Source: Planctomycetota bacterium
GTDB taxonomy: Bacteria > Planctomycetota > JACOTG01 > JAJDCM01
Direction: 5' to 3'
Length of the DNA: 39,415 nucleotides
Assembly (NCBI GenBank): GCA_029260825.1
Contig: JAJDCM010000035.1
Coordinates: 1 to 39,415 of the forward strand
A program made the position numbers and the translations under genes. The notes beneath the pieces are model-generated. The model was not told where the DNA came from and searched no databases. It saw only the letters and a list, made by a program, of their open reading frames with translations. Below, piece by piece: positions 16,158 through 24,424 of this stretch (position 1 is the stretch's first letter; the number at the start of each line of letters is the position of its first letter).

Positions 16158-16952
16158 ATGGATCTTGAGCTCAAGGGGAAAAACGTTCTGATTACCGGAG
16201 CCAGCACCGGAATCGGTCGGGCAATCGCAACTTCGTTCGCTCACGAACGAGCAACCGTCGCCATCAACTCCCGAAACGGTGAAACTCTCAAAAAAACCGC
16301 GGATGCTATCACTTCCGAGACCGGAGCCCGGGTCATTTCGGTCAGCGGCGACGTCAGTAAGCCCGACGATGTCCAGCGAATCGTGAGCCAGACTGAAACC
16401 GAGCTTGGCTCCATCGACGCCTTGATTTGCAATGCGGGCGGTCCTCCGTCCGGACCGTTCAGCGATCTCACCCGTGAAGCCTTTGTCGGTGCCCTCGAAC
16501 TCAACCTTCTCAGCACGACCGGCCTCTGTCAGGCCGCGGTACCGGGGATGATTGAAAGAGGAAAGGGAGCGGCGATCGTCGCTCTCACGTCCATCAGCGC
16601 CAAACAGCCCATCGATGGCCTCATCCTCTCGAACATGGCAAGAGCCGGGGTAACCGGTTTTTGTCGCAGTCTCGCCAACGAAGTCGCGGTCCACGGCATT
16701 CGGGTGAACTCGGTCGGTCCTGGTTTCACCCGCACCGATCGACTCGAGGATCTCAAGACCAAACTTGCGGAGCGGAGTGACCTCCCCCCCGACGAGATCC
16801 AGAAGAATTGGGAGAGAGATATTCCCATGAAGCGTCTTGCAACCCCACGCGAAGTCGCCGACGTGGTGGTATTTCTTTGCTCCGGCCGCTCAACCTATGT
16901 GACAGGAACCATGCTCGTCGTGGATGGAGGCTTTTGTCGCGGGCTTTTGTAG
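16158..16952 (+). CDS. SDR-family protein with altered catalytic motif
   Basis: A 264-residue short-chain dehydrogenase/reductase resembling FabG-like 3-oxoacyl reductases. The NAD(P)-binding loop TGASTGIG (13-20), the NAGG motif (92-95), catalytic-type Ser145 in LTSIS and the C-terminal VTGTMLVVDGGF are present. Where classical enzymes have Tyr-x3-Lys, this protein has Ser158 and Arg162 (LSNMAR). A subgroup of FabG-like proteins has this LSN-x2-R form, so it may be a natural variant rather than a broken enzyme, but reductase activity should not be assumed. The start is the ATG at 16158, with GGGAGAG just upstream. It is divergent from the DUF2400 gene, with 84 bases between the starts. Confidence 0.9.
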   Translation: MDLELKGKNVLITGASTGIGRAIATSFAHERATVAINSRNGETLKKTADAITSETGARVISVSGDVSKPDDVQRIVSQTETELGSIDALICNAGGPPSGPFSDLTREAFVGALELNLLSTTGLCQAAVPGMIERGKGAAIVALTSISAKQPIDGLILSNMARAGVTGFCRSLANEVAVHGIRVNSVGPGFTRTDRLEDLKTKLAERSDLPPDEIQKNWERDIPMKRLATPREVADVVVFLCSGRSTYVTGTMLVVDGGFCRGLL

Positions 16953-17011
16953 GAAAATCCGCCAAAGAGCCCAGGAAGCAGCAAGACGGCAATAAAGACA
17001 TCAGATAAACA

Positions 17012-17041
17012 TTGACAGGAACCACGATTCGCGCTTCTAAT
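17012..17041 (+). promoter_or_regulatory. Candidate sigma-70 promoter
   Basis: A consensus TTGACA at 17012-17017 is followed after 18 bases by TCTAAT (17036-17041, five of six consensus bases). It lies 52 bases before the GTG start of the sulfatase-like gene at 17094 and after the SDR stop at 16952. Confidence 0.55.
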
Positions 17042-17093
17042 ATTTTCGCTGGGGCCATCCAGCATTGGGTCATTATTTAAGAAGATCGATGAC

Positions 17094-18425
17094 GTGGAAA
17101 CTCTCTCTCATTCCATCCGCTTCGTGAGAGTCCGCTTCCAGATCGCTGCGAGTGTTCTTGCGCTGGCTCTTGTCTGCGTGGTGCTACTGCTCGCCAGTGG
17201 ATGTGGAAGTCAGACTCCAAAAAACGTGATTCTCATCACCGTGACGAGTCTCCGCGCCGATCGACTCTCGTCGTCGACGAAGCCGACAAACTTCACTCCA
17301 ACTCTGGACGCGCTCGCCAAAGATGGCGCTCTCTTTTCCAGGGCCTACACAACATCTTCTTCGACGGCTGCGGCGCACGCCACGATCCACACCGGCACCC
17401 ATCCCTGGACCCACAAGGTCTGGAGCAATGGAGAGCGGCTCCCTTCGGATGTCACGACGCTGGCCCAGCAATACAAGCAGGCCGGCTACATGACAGCTGC
17501 CATCGTGAGTTCCTCCCAGCTCGATCAAAGACACAACTTCGACAGCGGCTTTGAACATTTCCAGGAGGCCTTCGCCTTCCAGAATCCCGACCTGGACATC
17601 CGAAGCAAAGACGCGACCCTTGCCACCGATGCGGCCCTCTCGTGGCTAACAGAAAGTCAACACAGGCCGTTTTTCCTGTGGATTCATTACTTCGACCCTC
17701 ATGGACCTTATGACGCACCCGACCAGCATCGCCTGAGGAGCGACACACCGGACGAAGATGGATTCAGACTCGAAGGTTCCCGACTGAATTCGGGCCCGGG
17801 GATCATCCCGTCCTACCAGATGGTTCCCGGAGTCATGGCTCCGGAACCCTACATTGGCTCCTACAACGCCGAGGTCAGATTCGTCGATCATGAACTGGGA
17901 CGACTCCTTTCGCACCTGGATGAGACCGGAACCAAAAAGCAATCCATCCTGATTCTGGCGGGCGACCACGGGGAAAGCCTCGGGGAACAAGATCACTTTT
18001 TTCAACATGGCCACAGCACCTCAGAAGAACAGGCGCGAGTTCCTCTTTTGATCCTTGAGGGTCGGTCGGTTCCTGCCGGAATCACCCATCAAACTCCTGT
18101 GTCCCTGGTCGATCTGGCTCCCACCTTGCTGAGCCTCTCCGGACTTCCCATCCCGGGCCACATGGAGGGAGTGGTCCTTTTCCCTGCGGCGGATGTCGAG
18201 GCCGCGTCGGAACGGGACCTATTTATCACTTCCTCCGGGGGATCGGAAAAGGCGGTCGTGCGCGGGAACCTGAAGCTCACGGTTGACGCTACCGGAAAGG
18301 AAAAGAAGCTAGTGGATGTGATTCTCGATCGTCGAGAGTCGACGAACTTGCTGAGCTCGAATGAGAGCGAAGCCAAGCTTCTTCTCGAACAGCTCAATAA
18401 AACCGGTTTCCCCGACGCCGACTGA
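17094..18425 (+). CDS. Sulfatase-like lipoprotein with Thr at the nucleophile position
   Basis: A 443-residue exported protein. The signal peptide ends in the lipobox LLASGC (Cys37). The fold is the sulfatase/alkaline-phosphatase superfamily: NVILITVTSLRADRL, SSTAAAHATIHTG, HYFDPHGPYDAP and AGDHGESLGEQ with the metal-binding Asp-His. Aligned by eye, the formylglycine Cys/Ser position is Thr91, as in superfamily members with a Thr nucleophile, so it should not depend on formylglycine modification. The usual first metal ligand, the Asp of a DTLRAD-type motif, is Thr51 here, which may reduce or change activity. GTG start at 17094. It precedes the polyferredoxin gene by about 100 bases on the same strand. 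Confidence 0.82.
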   Translation: METLSHSIRFVRVRFQIAASVLALALVCVVLLLASGCGSQTPKNVILITVTSLRADRLSSSTKPTNFTPTLDALAKDGALFSRAYTTSSSTAAAHATIHTGTHPWTHKVWSNGERLPSDVTTLAQQYKQAGYMTAAIVSSSQLDQRHNFDSGFEHFQEAFAFQNPDLDIRSKDATLATDAALSWLTESQHRPFFLWIHYFDPHGPYDAPDQHRLRSDTPDEDGFRLEGSRLNSGPGIIPSYQMVPGVMAPEPYIGSYNAEVRFVDHELGRLLSHLDETGTKKQSILILAGDHGESLGEQDHFFQHGHSTSEEQARVPLLILEGRSVPAGITHQTPVSLVDLAPTLLSLSGLPIPGHMEGVVLFPAADVEAASERDLFITSSGGSEKAVVRGNLKLTVDATGKEKKLVDVILDRRESTNLLSSNESEAKLLLEQLNKTGFPDAD

Positions 18426-18522
18426 GGGTTCTGCCACGGCAACCCGAACGAAAAAAAACTGCACTGGTCAGCACGGCTCCCATCCCCCGGGGAGTGGTCC
18501 GCCTCCGATCCGAAAATCCCGC

Positions 18523-20397
18523 ATGGGAAAACGTCGGGCCGCCGTTCTCGTTCTGATCCACGTCGCCATTGCCATCCACATCATTCAATGGAAGCTCAGC
18601 GGCAAGACCGTCTCACCGGTCGAGCCCTCGGAAGCGATGCAGACCCTCGAAATCGGGAGAATCAACGCCGGGTTCATCTTTTTCGCGGTCGCCATCCTCG
18701 CCACTTTTCTTTTTGGCCGCTTCTTTTGCGGCTGGGGTTGCCACGTGGTCGCCCTTCAGGATTTCTGTGGCTTCCTGATGAAGAAAATCGGGGTCAGGCC
18801 TCGTCTCTTTCGATCCCGATTCCTGGTGCTAGCTCCCCTTGGATTCGGTTTCTACATGTTTGCCTGGCCAACGGTGAAGCGAGCGCTTCTTCTCCCCCTT
18901 CTTCGCGAGCCCTGGCCTGCGGCCGCAAAATGGCTCGGAGAAATGCCTCCATTCCCCGGCTTTTCCGACCACATCATGGAAGAGAACTTCTGGCAGACGT
19001 TCCCCTCGAGCCCCTGGGTCATCGTGCCGTTCCTTTTCATCTGTGGGTTTGCCGTGGTCTATCTTCTGGGAGCCAAGGCCTTTTGCACCTATGGATGCCC
19101 CTACGGAGGGATCTTCGGGCCGGTCGATCGGGTCACTCCGGCTCGAATCCTCGTGAACCCAAAAACCTGTGAGCAATGCGGACACTGCACGGCCACCTGC
19201 ACCTCGAACGTTCGGGTCCACGAAGAAGTCCACCTCCATGGCATGGTCGTGGATTCGGGCTGCATGAAGTGCCTCGACTGCGTCAACGTTTGCCCAAACG
19301 ATGCGCTTTCCTTCGGTTTTGCTCGCCCTTTACTCTTTGGAGGAAGGGCTTCAACCAGGACCCAGAAGAGAAAGAAAACCTACGACCTGACCCTGGGAGA
19401 AGACATCGCGATCTCCGCCATCTTCGTCGTCTCTTTCGTGGTGATGCGTGGCGCCTACCAGGTAATTCCCCTCCTGATGGCCATCGGCATGGCCCTCTGC
19501 ATGACCTTCCTCTTCTGGAAGGCCTATCGCCTGTTTCAGGACCCGGACGTAAGCATTCATCAGTCCCTCCTCAAGCAAGACGGAGCCTGGAAAAAAAAGG
19601 GCATGCTCTATTCTCTCGGGATCTCCGGCCTCCTCCTGTTGACGATCCACACCGGCTGGATCCAGTATCACTGGAAAAAAGGCGAGACACTGGATCACGG
19701 GATCATGATCTCTCGAGACCAGGCATTCGGCGCAAAACCAGGTTCGCTCCCGGAGGACATCCGGAAAAACGCCGAGAAAGCTCTGGCCCACTACGAAATC
19801 GTTCGACCCATTCGGGACGGAGGAAAAGGCCTTCTTCCGACGGAAGAGCTCCCACTCCGGATGGCCTGGCTCAATCTCGTCGCGGGCCGTCCCGCCAGCA
19901 CCGAAGAACTTCTACGGAGCATGATCGCCCGGGAAGGAACCTCGGATTTTCTCGCCACAGACCTGTCGGCGGTCCTCCACCTTCAGGGAAAAACGGAGGA
20001 GGCTCGAGAAGAGCTGGTGGCGGCCAACGCCAAACACCCCGAGTTCCCCCGGACCCGAGACGCCCTGGCTCAGATCTACTTTTCGGAGAGAAAGGTCGAG
20101 GAAACGATAAAACTCTACCAGGCATCTCTTTCCAGCAATCCCCAGGATGCGCCGGGTCGGGCCCGGCTTGCCTCGCTCTACATCAACCTGAACCGAATCG
20201 ATGATGCGGTGTCCGAGCTTGAGCTGGCGGTCAAAAGCTCCCCCGACAACCCCCATCTCCACCACGATCTGGGTAAAACCTTGTTCTTCATGGCGGGGAA
20301 GACGGAAGCAGGCCTCAAACACATGGAGATCGCCGCAGAACTCGCACCCAACGACGCCATGATCAGCGACATCCTCTCCCAGATGAAAACCCCCTGA
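18523..20397 (+). CDS. Polyferredoxin membrane protein with C-terminal TPR domain
   Basis: A 624-residue protein. The first half resembles the NapH/NosR/CcoG type of membrane iron-sulfur protein: transmembrane helices around residues 5-22, 45-65, 100-125 and 165-185, the cysteine motifs FFCGWGCH and FCTYGCPYGG, then two [4Fe-4S] motifs (CEQCGHCTATC, and CMKCLDCVNVCP) in a soluble loop, followed by three more helices. The last 220 residues read as TPR repeats (LRMAWLNLVAGRPAS, REELVAANAKHPEFPRTRDA, YQASLSSNPQDAPGRARLAS). It probably passes electrons across the membrane, with the TPRs on the outside recruiting a partner. The fusion is unusual. The start is the ATG at 18523, where the membrane protein begins; the ribosome site is weak. 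A terminator follows. Confidence 0.85.
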   Translation: MGKRRAAVLVLIHVAIAIHIIQWKLSGKTVSPVEPSEAMQTLEIGRINAGFIFFAVAILATFLFGRFFCGWGCHVVALQDFCGFLMKKIGVRPRLFRSRFLVLAPLGFGFYMFAWPTVKRALLLPLLREPWPAAAKWLGEMPPFPGFSDHIMEENFWQTFPSSPWVIVPFLFICGFAVVYLLGAKAFCTYGCPYGGIFGPVDRVTPARILVNPKTCEQCGHCTATCTSNVRVHEEVHLHGMVVDSGCMKCLDCVNVCPNDALSFGFARPLLFGGRASTRTQKRKKTYDLTLGEDIAISAIFVVSFVVMRGAYQVIPLLMAIGMALCMTFLFWKAYRLFQDPDVSIHQSLLKQDGAWKKKGMLYSLGISGLLLLTIHTGWIQYHWKKGETLDHGIMISRDQAFGAKPGSLPEDIRKNAEKALAHYEIVRPIRDGGKGLLPTEELPLRMAWLNLVAGRPASTEELLRSMIAREGTSDFLATDLSAVLHLQGKTEEAREELVAANAKHPEFPRTRDALAQIYFSERKVEETIKLYQASLSSNPQDAPGRARLASLYINLNRIDDAVSELELAVKSSPDNPHLHHDLGKTLFFMAGKTEAGLKHMEIAAELAPNDAMISDILSQMKTP

Positions 20398-20409
20398 GCC
20401 TGGGCAGTC

Positions 20410-20434
20410 GGGGCCCGAACGAGCCCCATTTTTT
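20410..20434 (+). terminator. Rho-independent terminator
   Basis: GGGGC (20410-20414) pairs with GCCCC (20423-20427) around an 8-base loop, followed by A and six T. It lies 13 bases after the polyferredoxin-TPR stop and separates it from the sulfatase operon. Confidence 0.65.
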
Positions 20435-20459
20435 GCCACCCGTCCGGGGAAACACCATC

Positions 20460-20488
20460 TTGATCTGGTAAAGTCCTTCCCTTAGAAT
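20460..20488 (+). promoter_or_regulatory. Candidate promoter of the sulfatase-MBOAT-kinase run
   Basis: TTGATC (20460-20465) and TAGAAT (20483-20488) are 17 bases apart, just after the terminator at 20434 and 107 bases before the GTG at 20596. The match to consensus is moderate. Confidence 0.4.
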
Positions 20489-20595
20489 GCCTTCCACACA
20501 AAAGGGGTTATTTGAACCCATGAGTGCAAGACCGCTTCGTTGCACCGGGCCAAATTCAGATCGCCGACAATCAGGCGATTACTAAGGAGCCAAGA

Positions 20596-21909
20596 GTGAA
20601 TTCCGCATCATCTAAGCTTCTCTTTTTGCTAGCAGTCGCCACAGTCTTCTCGACTCCTTCTGCAGCTCAAGAAAGACCAGACATCTTGCTCGTCATCGCT
20701 GACGACATGGACCCCCAGCACATGGGTTACCGAAACCCGGTTGCAAGGACTCCCACGGTCGACTCGCTGATCGCGAACGGAACGGTGTTTGAAGAGTGCT
20801 GGATGGCTCCCAAGTGCGCGCCCTCCCTTGCGTCGATTCTCATGGGCCAACACCCCCACGAGCATGGCCGATTCGCGAACCGCCATGCTTCGGGTTCCGA
20901 ACCCCAGATCAACCTCAACGAATCCTTCGTCTCCTGTCTTTCTGAGGCCGGTTATCGCTCCTACATGGGTGGTAAGTGGTGGTTCGGCGACATCGCCGAG
21001 GCAGGCTTTGAATCAGGCGAAACAAATCAGGGAAGCTTTGTCAGGAATGGCCAGGCCCATCTGCTTGACTGGATTGATACGGTCGAGCCGGATGAAAACT
21101 TCTTCGTCTGGTGGGCTCCGCTACTCCCTCACCTTCCCCACAATCCTCCCCAGGCTCAACTCGATCGAATCCGTCGCGGGCAGATCGTCGTGCCGGACTA
21201 TGTTGATCCTCGAGATCGAAACGAATTCATCGAAAAGGAACACAACCTTCTTGCCATGACGGCATGGATGGATGCGGGACTGAGCGATGTTCTCGGTCAT
21301 CTTCATCAGCTGGGTCGACGAGACAATCTGCTGGTTATCTTCTGCCTCGACAACGGCTGGAGCAACGGACGGGTTTCAAAGGGTAGTCTCTATGAGAAGG
21401 GCCTTCAAAGCCCCTTGGTCTTCACCTACAACGGCAACATCCCCCAGGGCGACACTCGAGATCATCTGACATCCTTTGTCGACATTTATCCGACGGTCCT
21501 GGACTACGCCGGCATCGAGCATACCGGTCATGAGGGACAGAGCCTCCGTCCAGCCATCGAAGGTACCGATGAAGTTTGGCGCAGCCACATCGTCGAACTT
21601 GGCTATCCGGGTATTGCCCTTGGTAACACCTGGTACGAAGAAGCCTACGGCATCGCGATTCGAAGCCAGGAGTGGAAGCTCATTGCGTACCTCCGGAATG
21701 TTCGAGAAGAAGACAACGCGATCTTCAGAATTCACCACGTGTTGACCGACTTCCCGAGCCGCAACAAATGGGACCTAGAGCTCTTCAATCTGGAATCCGA
21801 CCCGTACGAGGAGCACAACCTCGTCTACAGGCCGGAGTATCGAGATCAGCTCAATCACTTCGCGGGCCTCGCTCGGGATTGGTGGACGGCGCGAACTCCC
21901 AAGAGATAG
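20596..21909 (+). CDS. Secreted sulfatase with CxPxL active-site motif
   Basis: A 437-residue sulfatase with a cleavable signal peptide ending at PSAAQ. The start is the GTG at 20596, with AAGGAG six bases upstream. Metal-binding Asp36-Asp37 lie in VIADDMDPQHMG, a second metal site in FCLDNGWSNG, and the C-terminal DLELFNLESDPYEEHNL is standard. The formylglycine motif reads CAPSL (Cys74 to Leu78): the Cys is present but the conserved Arg of Cys-x-Pro-x-Arg is Leu. That Arg is central both to recognition by formylglycine-generating enzyme and to the active site, so activity is uncertain. It lies 52 bases before the MBOAT gene and probably opens a four-gene operon for cell-surface polymers. 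Confidence 0.88.
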   Translation: MNSASSKLLFLLAVATVFSTPSAAQERPDILLVIADDMDPQHMGYRNPVARTPTVDSLIANGTVFEECWMAPKCAPSLASILMGQHPHEHGRFANRHASGSEPQINLNESFVSCLSEAGYRSYMGGKWWFGDIAEAGFESGETNQGSFVRNGQAHLLDWIDTVEPDENFFVWWAPLLPHLPHNPPQAQLDRIRRGQIVVPDYVDPRDRNEFIEKEHNLLAMTAWMDAGLSDVLGHLHQLGRRDNLLVIFCLDNGWSNGRVSKGSLYEKGLQSPLVFTYNGNIPQGDTRDHLTSFVDIYPTVLDYAGIEHTGHEGQSLRPAIEGTDEVWRSHIVELGYPGIALGNTWYEEAYGIAIRSQEWKLIAYLRNVREEDNAIFRIHHVLTDFPSRNKWDLELFNLESDPYEEHNLVYRPEYRDQLNHFAGLARDWWTARTPKR

Positions 21910-21961
21910 AGGGACGATCCTCGACTCACGATCTTCGACTGCAGGGCGAATTCGCTAAGCC

Positions 21962-23407
21962 ATGCTCTTCAATTCGCTCGAGTATCTTGTCTTCCTGCCG
22001 GTGGTGGTGGCGCTCTACTTCGCCATCAGGCCCCGTTACCGGTGGATCCTGCTCCTCGCTGCCAGCTACTACTTCTACATGTGCTGGAAGGCGGAGTACG
22101 TGGTCCTCATCGTCGGGTCCACCCTGATCGACTATTTCGCGGCGCACCGGATGGCACGAATGCCCACCCGGCGCGCCAAGAAGAAGTACTTGATCTTGAG
22201 CTTGGTCGCCAATCTGGGCCTCCTGTTCGCATTCAAGTATTTCAACTTCTTCAACGATTCAATTCGCGAAGTTCTCCATCGGTTCAACGTCGTCTACGAC
22301 GTACCCGGGTTCCACTTTCTTCTCCCGGTCGGTATCTCTTTCTACACGTTTCAAACCCTGAGCTACACCATCGATGTGTACCGGGGAAAGAAAGAGCCGG
22401 AAAAGCACCTGGGGCTCTTTGCCCTCTACGTTTCTTTCTTCCCTCAGCTCGTAGCCGGCCCCATCGAGCGCTCCACGCGCCTTCTTCCCCAGCTCGCCAG
22501 GACCCAGACCTTCGACTTTGAACGCATGCAGCAGGGGCTCCAGCTCATTCTCTGGGGCTTCTTCAAGAAAGTGGTGATCGCCGACCGTCTCGCAGTCTAT
22601 GTGAACGCGGTTTACAACAGCCCCGAGAACCATGAGGGAGCCCCCCTCATCGTCGCCACCTACTTCTTTGCCTTCCAGATCTACTGCGATTTCTCGGGTT
22701 ACTCGGATATCGCGATCGGTTCGGCAATGATTCTTGGCTACGACCTGATGGAAAACTTCACACGACCGTATTTCTCCCGGTCCGTGGCCGAATTCTGGAA
22801 ACGCTGGCACATATCCCTGTCCGAGTGGTTTCGAGACTATCTCTACCTCTCGATCGGTGGAAATCGAGTGGTGAGGTGGCGCTGGTTTGCAAACCTCTTC
22901 GTTGTCTTCTTGCTCAGCGGATTCTGGCACGGGGCAAACTGGACATTCCTTGTTTGGGGCGCCCTTCATGGCACCTACCTCGTCGCCTCCATCCTGACGA
23001 CCTCGCTCCGGGATCGCATCGGGACGCTCCTTCGGGCGGCGAAGTGGCCCCGCCTGACCGCAGCTTTCCAGATCGTCATGACATTCCACCTGGTGATTCT
23101 CGGCTGGGTCTTCTTTCGGGCAAATTCTCTCTCAGATGCCCTGACAATCTTATCCAGGATGACCCCCTGGAAAGGCTGGGCGCCGGGGCGCCTGATGGTC
23201 GGTCTTCGAGAAACCGAGTTCATCATCGCGGTCGGTTCCGTTGCAATTCTGGTGATTCTCGATTTCATGCAACGGAGGACCACCACAAAACTCGTCCTAC
23301 CGGACCGGCCGGTATGGTACAGATGGTTAGCCTTCTATTCGCTCATCTTCGGAATCTTGATCTTTGGAAGGTTTACCTCGGAGGAGTTCATCTACTTCCA
23401 GTTTTGA
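21962..23407 (+). CDS. MBOAT-family membrane O-acyltransferase (AlgI-like)
   Basis: A 481-residue polytopic membrane protein of the MBOAT family. Key patches are FPQLVAGPIER, IYCDFSGYSDIAIGSA, PYFSRSVAEFWKRWHISLSEWFRDYLY (cut here by position: residues about 267-293), and LLSGFWHGANW containing the catalytic His323. About ten membrane helices are visible. It resembles AlgI, PatA and DltB, which move acyl (often acetyl) groups across the membrane onto extracellular polysaccharide or wall polymers. The next gene is a GDSH-type membrane esterase, the usual partner. The polymer acylated here is unknown. Confidence 0.93.
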   Translation: MLFNSLEYLVFLPVVVALYFAIRPRYRWILLLAASYYFYMCWKAEYVVLIVGSTLIDYFAAHRMARMPTRRAKKKYLILSLVANLGLLFAFKYFNFFNDSIREVLHRFNVVYDVPGFHFLLPVGISFYTFQTLSYTIDVYRGKKEPEKHLGLFALYVSFFPQLVAGPIERSTRLLPQLARTQTFDFERMQQGLQLILWGFFKKVVIADRLAVYVNAVYNSPENHEGAPLIVATYFFAFQIYCDFSGYSDIAIGSAMILGYDLMENFTRPYFSRSVAEFWKRWHISLSEWFRDYLYLSIGGNRVVRWRWFANLFVVFLLSGFWHGANWTFLVWGALHGTYLVASILTTSLRDRIGTLLRAAKWPRLTAAFQIVMTFHLVILGWVFFRANSLSDALTILSRMTPWKGWAPGRLMVGLRETEFIIAVGSVAILVILDFMQRRTTTKLVLPDRPVWYRWLAFYSLIFGILIFGRFTSEEFIYFQF

Positions 23408-23437
23408 GAGAGCCCCTGCGGGAGCCGTACCAAGAAA

Positions 23438-24415
23438 ATGCCCGCATCCAAACCCATGAAACGCAAGCGAGCCTTAACCTCAGCTCTATTCATCAGCCTG
23501 CTGATCCTGGCCCACGTTGTCCTCGTACTCCTGTACAACAACGTCATCATGACCGGGAGCCGACTCAACCGGGTCGATCACCAGTTTCATCAGCTCACAG
23601 AAGACCTTGAGTACCTCATTCTGGGCGATTCCCACGCCCAGGACGGCCTCAACCCTGGCGTCCTTCCCAACGGGTTCAACTTCGCCTCATCCGGTGAGAA
23701 CTGGGTTCAAACCTATTACAAGCTCAACCACATCCTCAAGGACACGAACACGAAGTTTCGAACCCTGGTCCTCCCGTTCGACCTCCATTCTTTCAGCTCA
23801 TTTCGATCCGGACGCTTTGAAGATCTCTACTACTGGAGTCAATATATCGAGTTCATCGAACTGGGAGAAATGACCGGAGAGCGGTACAAGCATCTACCGG
23901 AGATCATCGAAGGCCGATACTTCCCTTACTTTGGCCAGGGAAGAAGCTTTCTACGTTTATTCGCCGGACTCGGCAAGAAGGACACTCGCCCCCTGATAAA
24001 AGGCTATATCGGGTTTGATGAGGAAGGAAAGATCGTTCCAAGGACACGGAGCCCGGAAGCCAAAAAAAGAGCCAGACGCCATTTCAAAGGTGCCGATCCT
24101 GTATCCGAGAATCTGGCGGTCTTCTTCAAGCGAATCCTGAAGCTCTGCAACGACAGGGGAATCAACGTCGTCCTGGTGAAATTTCCCGTCACAAGGGAAT
24201 ACTACTCCGCGGTGGGAGAACTCATCCAAATTGACGAGGTTGACAAAGAGGTCTCAAGGCTCGTTCCTCCCGGATCAAACACCCGGATCCTTGATTTCCG
24301 TCGCCTATTCTTCGATCAGCAAGAGCTCTTAGCCGACGTCGATCATCTCAATCCAAAGGGCGCCGAGATCTTGACCAAACTTGCCTTCGAGCAATTCCCC
24401 AAGAAGGCTCCATGA
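23438..24415 (+). CDS. Membrane-anchored SGNH-like O-acylation partner
   Basis: A 325-residue protein with one N-terminal transmembrane segment (about 11-34) and an extracytoplasmic SGNH/AlgX-N-like domain. The nucleophile motif is LILGDSHAQDG (Asp64-Ser65-His66) and the C-terminal catalytic pair is DVDHLNPKG (Asp300/302, His303). Such proteins work with an MBOAT transporter to complete acyl transfer to a polysaccharide, as in AlgI with AlgJ/AlgX. It starts 30 bases after the MBOAT stop and ends nine bases before the kinase gene, so the three are surely cotranscribed. An internal ATG at 23456 could be the true start. Confidence 0.85.
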   Translation: MPASKPMKRKRALTSALFISLLILAHVVLVLLYNNVIMTGSRLNRVDHQFHQLTEDLEYLILGDSHAQDGLNPGVLPNGFNFASSGENWVQTYYKLNHILKDTNTKFRTLVLPFDLHSFSSFRSGRFEDLYYWSQYIEFIELGEMTGERYKHLPEIIEGRYFPYFGQGRSFLRLFAGLGKKDTRPLIKGYIGFDEEGKIVPRTRSPEAKKRARRHFKGADPVSENLAVFFKRILKLCNDRGINVVLVKFPVTREYYSAVGELIQIDEVDKEVSRLVPPGSNTRILDFRRLFFDQQELLADVDHLNPKGAEILTKLAFEQFPKKAP

Positions 24416-24424
24416 GAACCATCC

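Noticed and set aside
16074..16694. Upstream extension of the DUF2400 reading frame
   Set aside because: It is fully antisense to the SDR gene, which has complete family motifs and a good ribosome site. A TTG with a Shine-Dalgarno at 16073 gives a family-like N-terminus.
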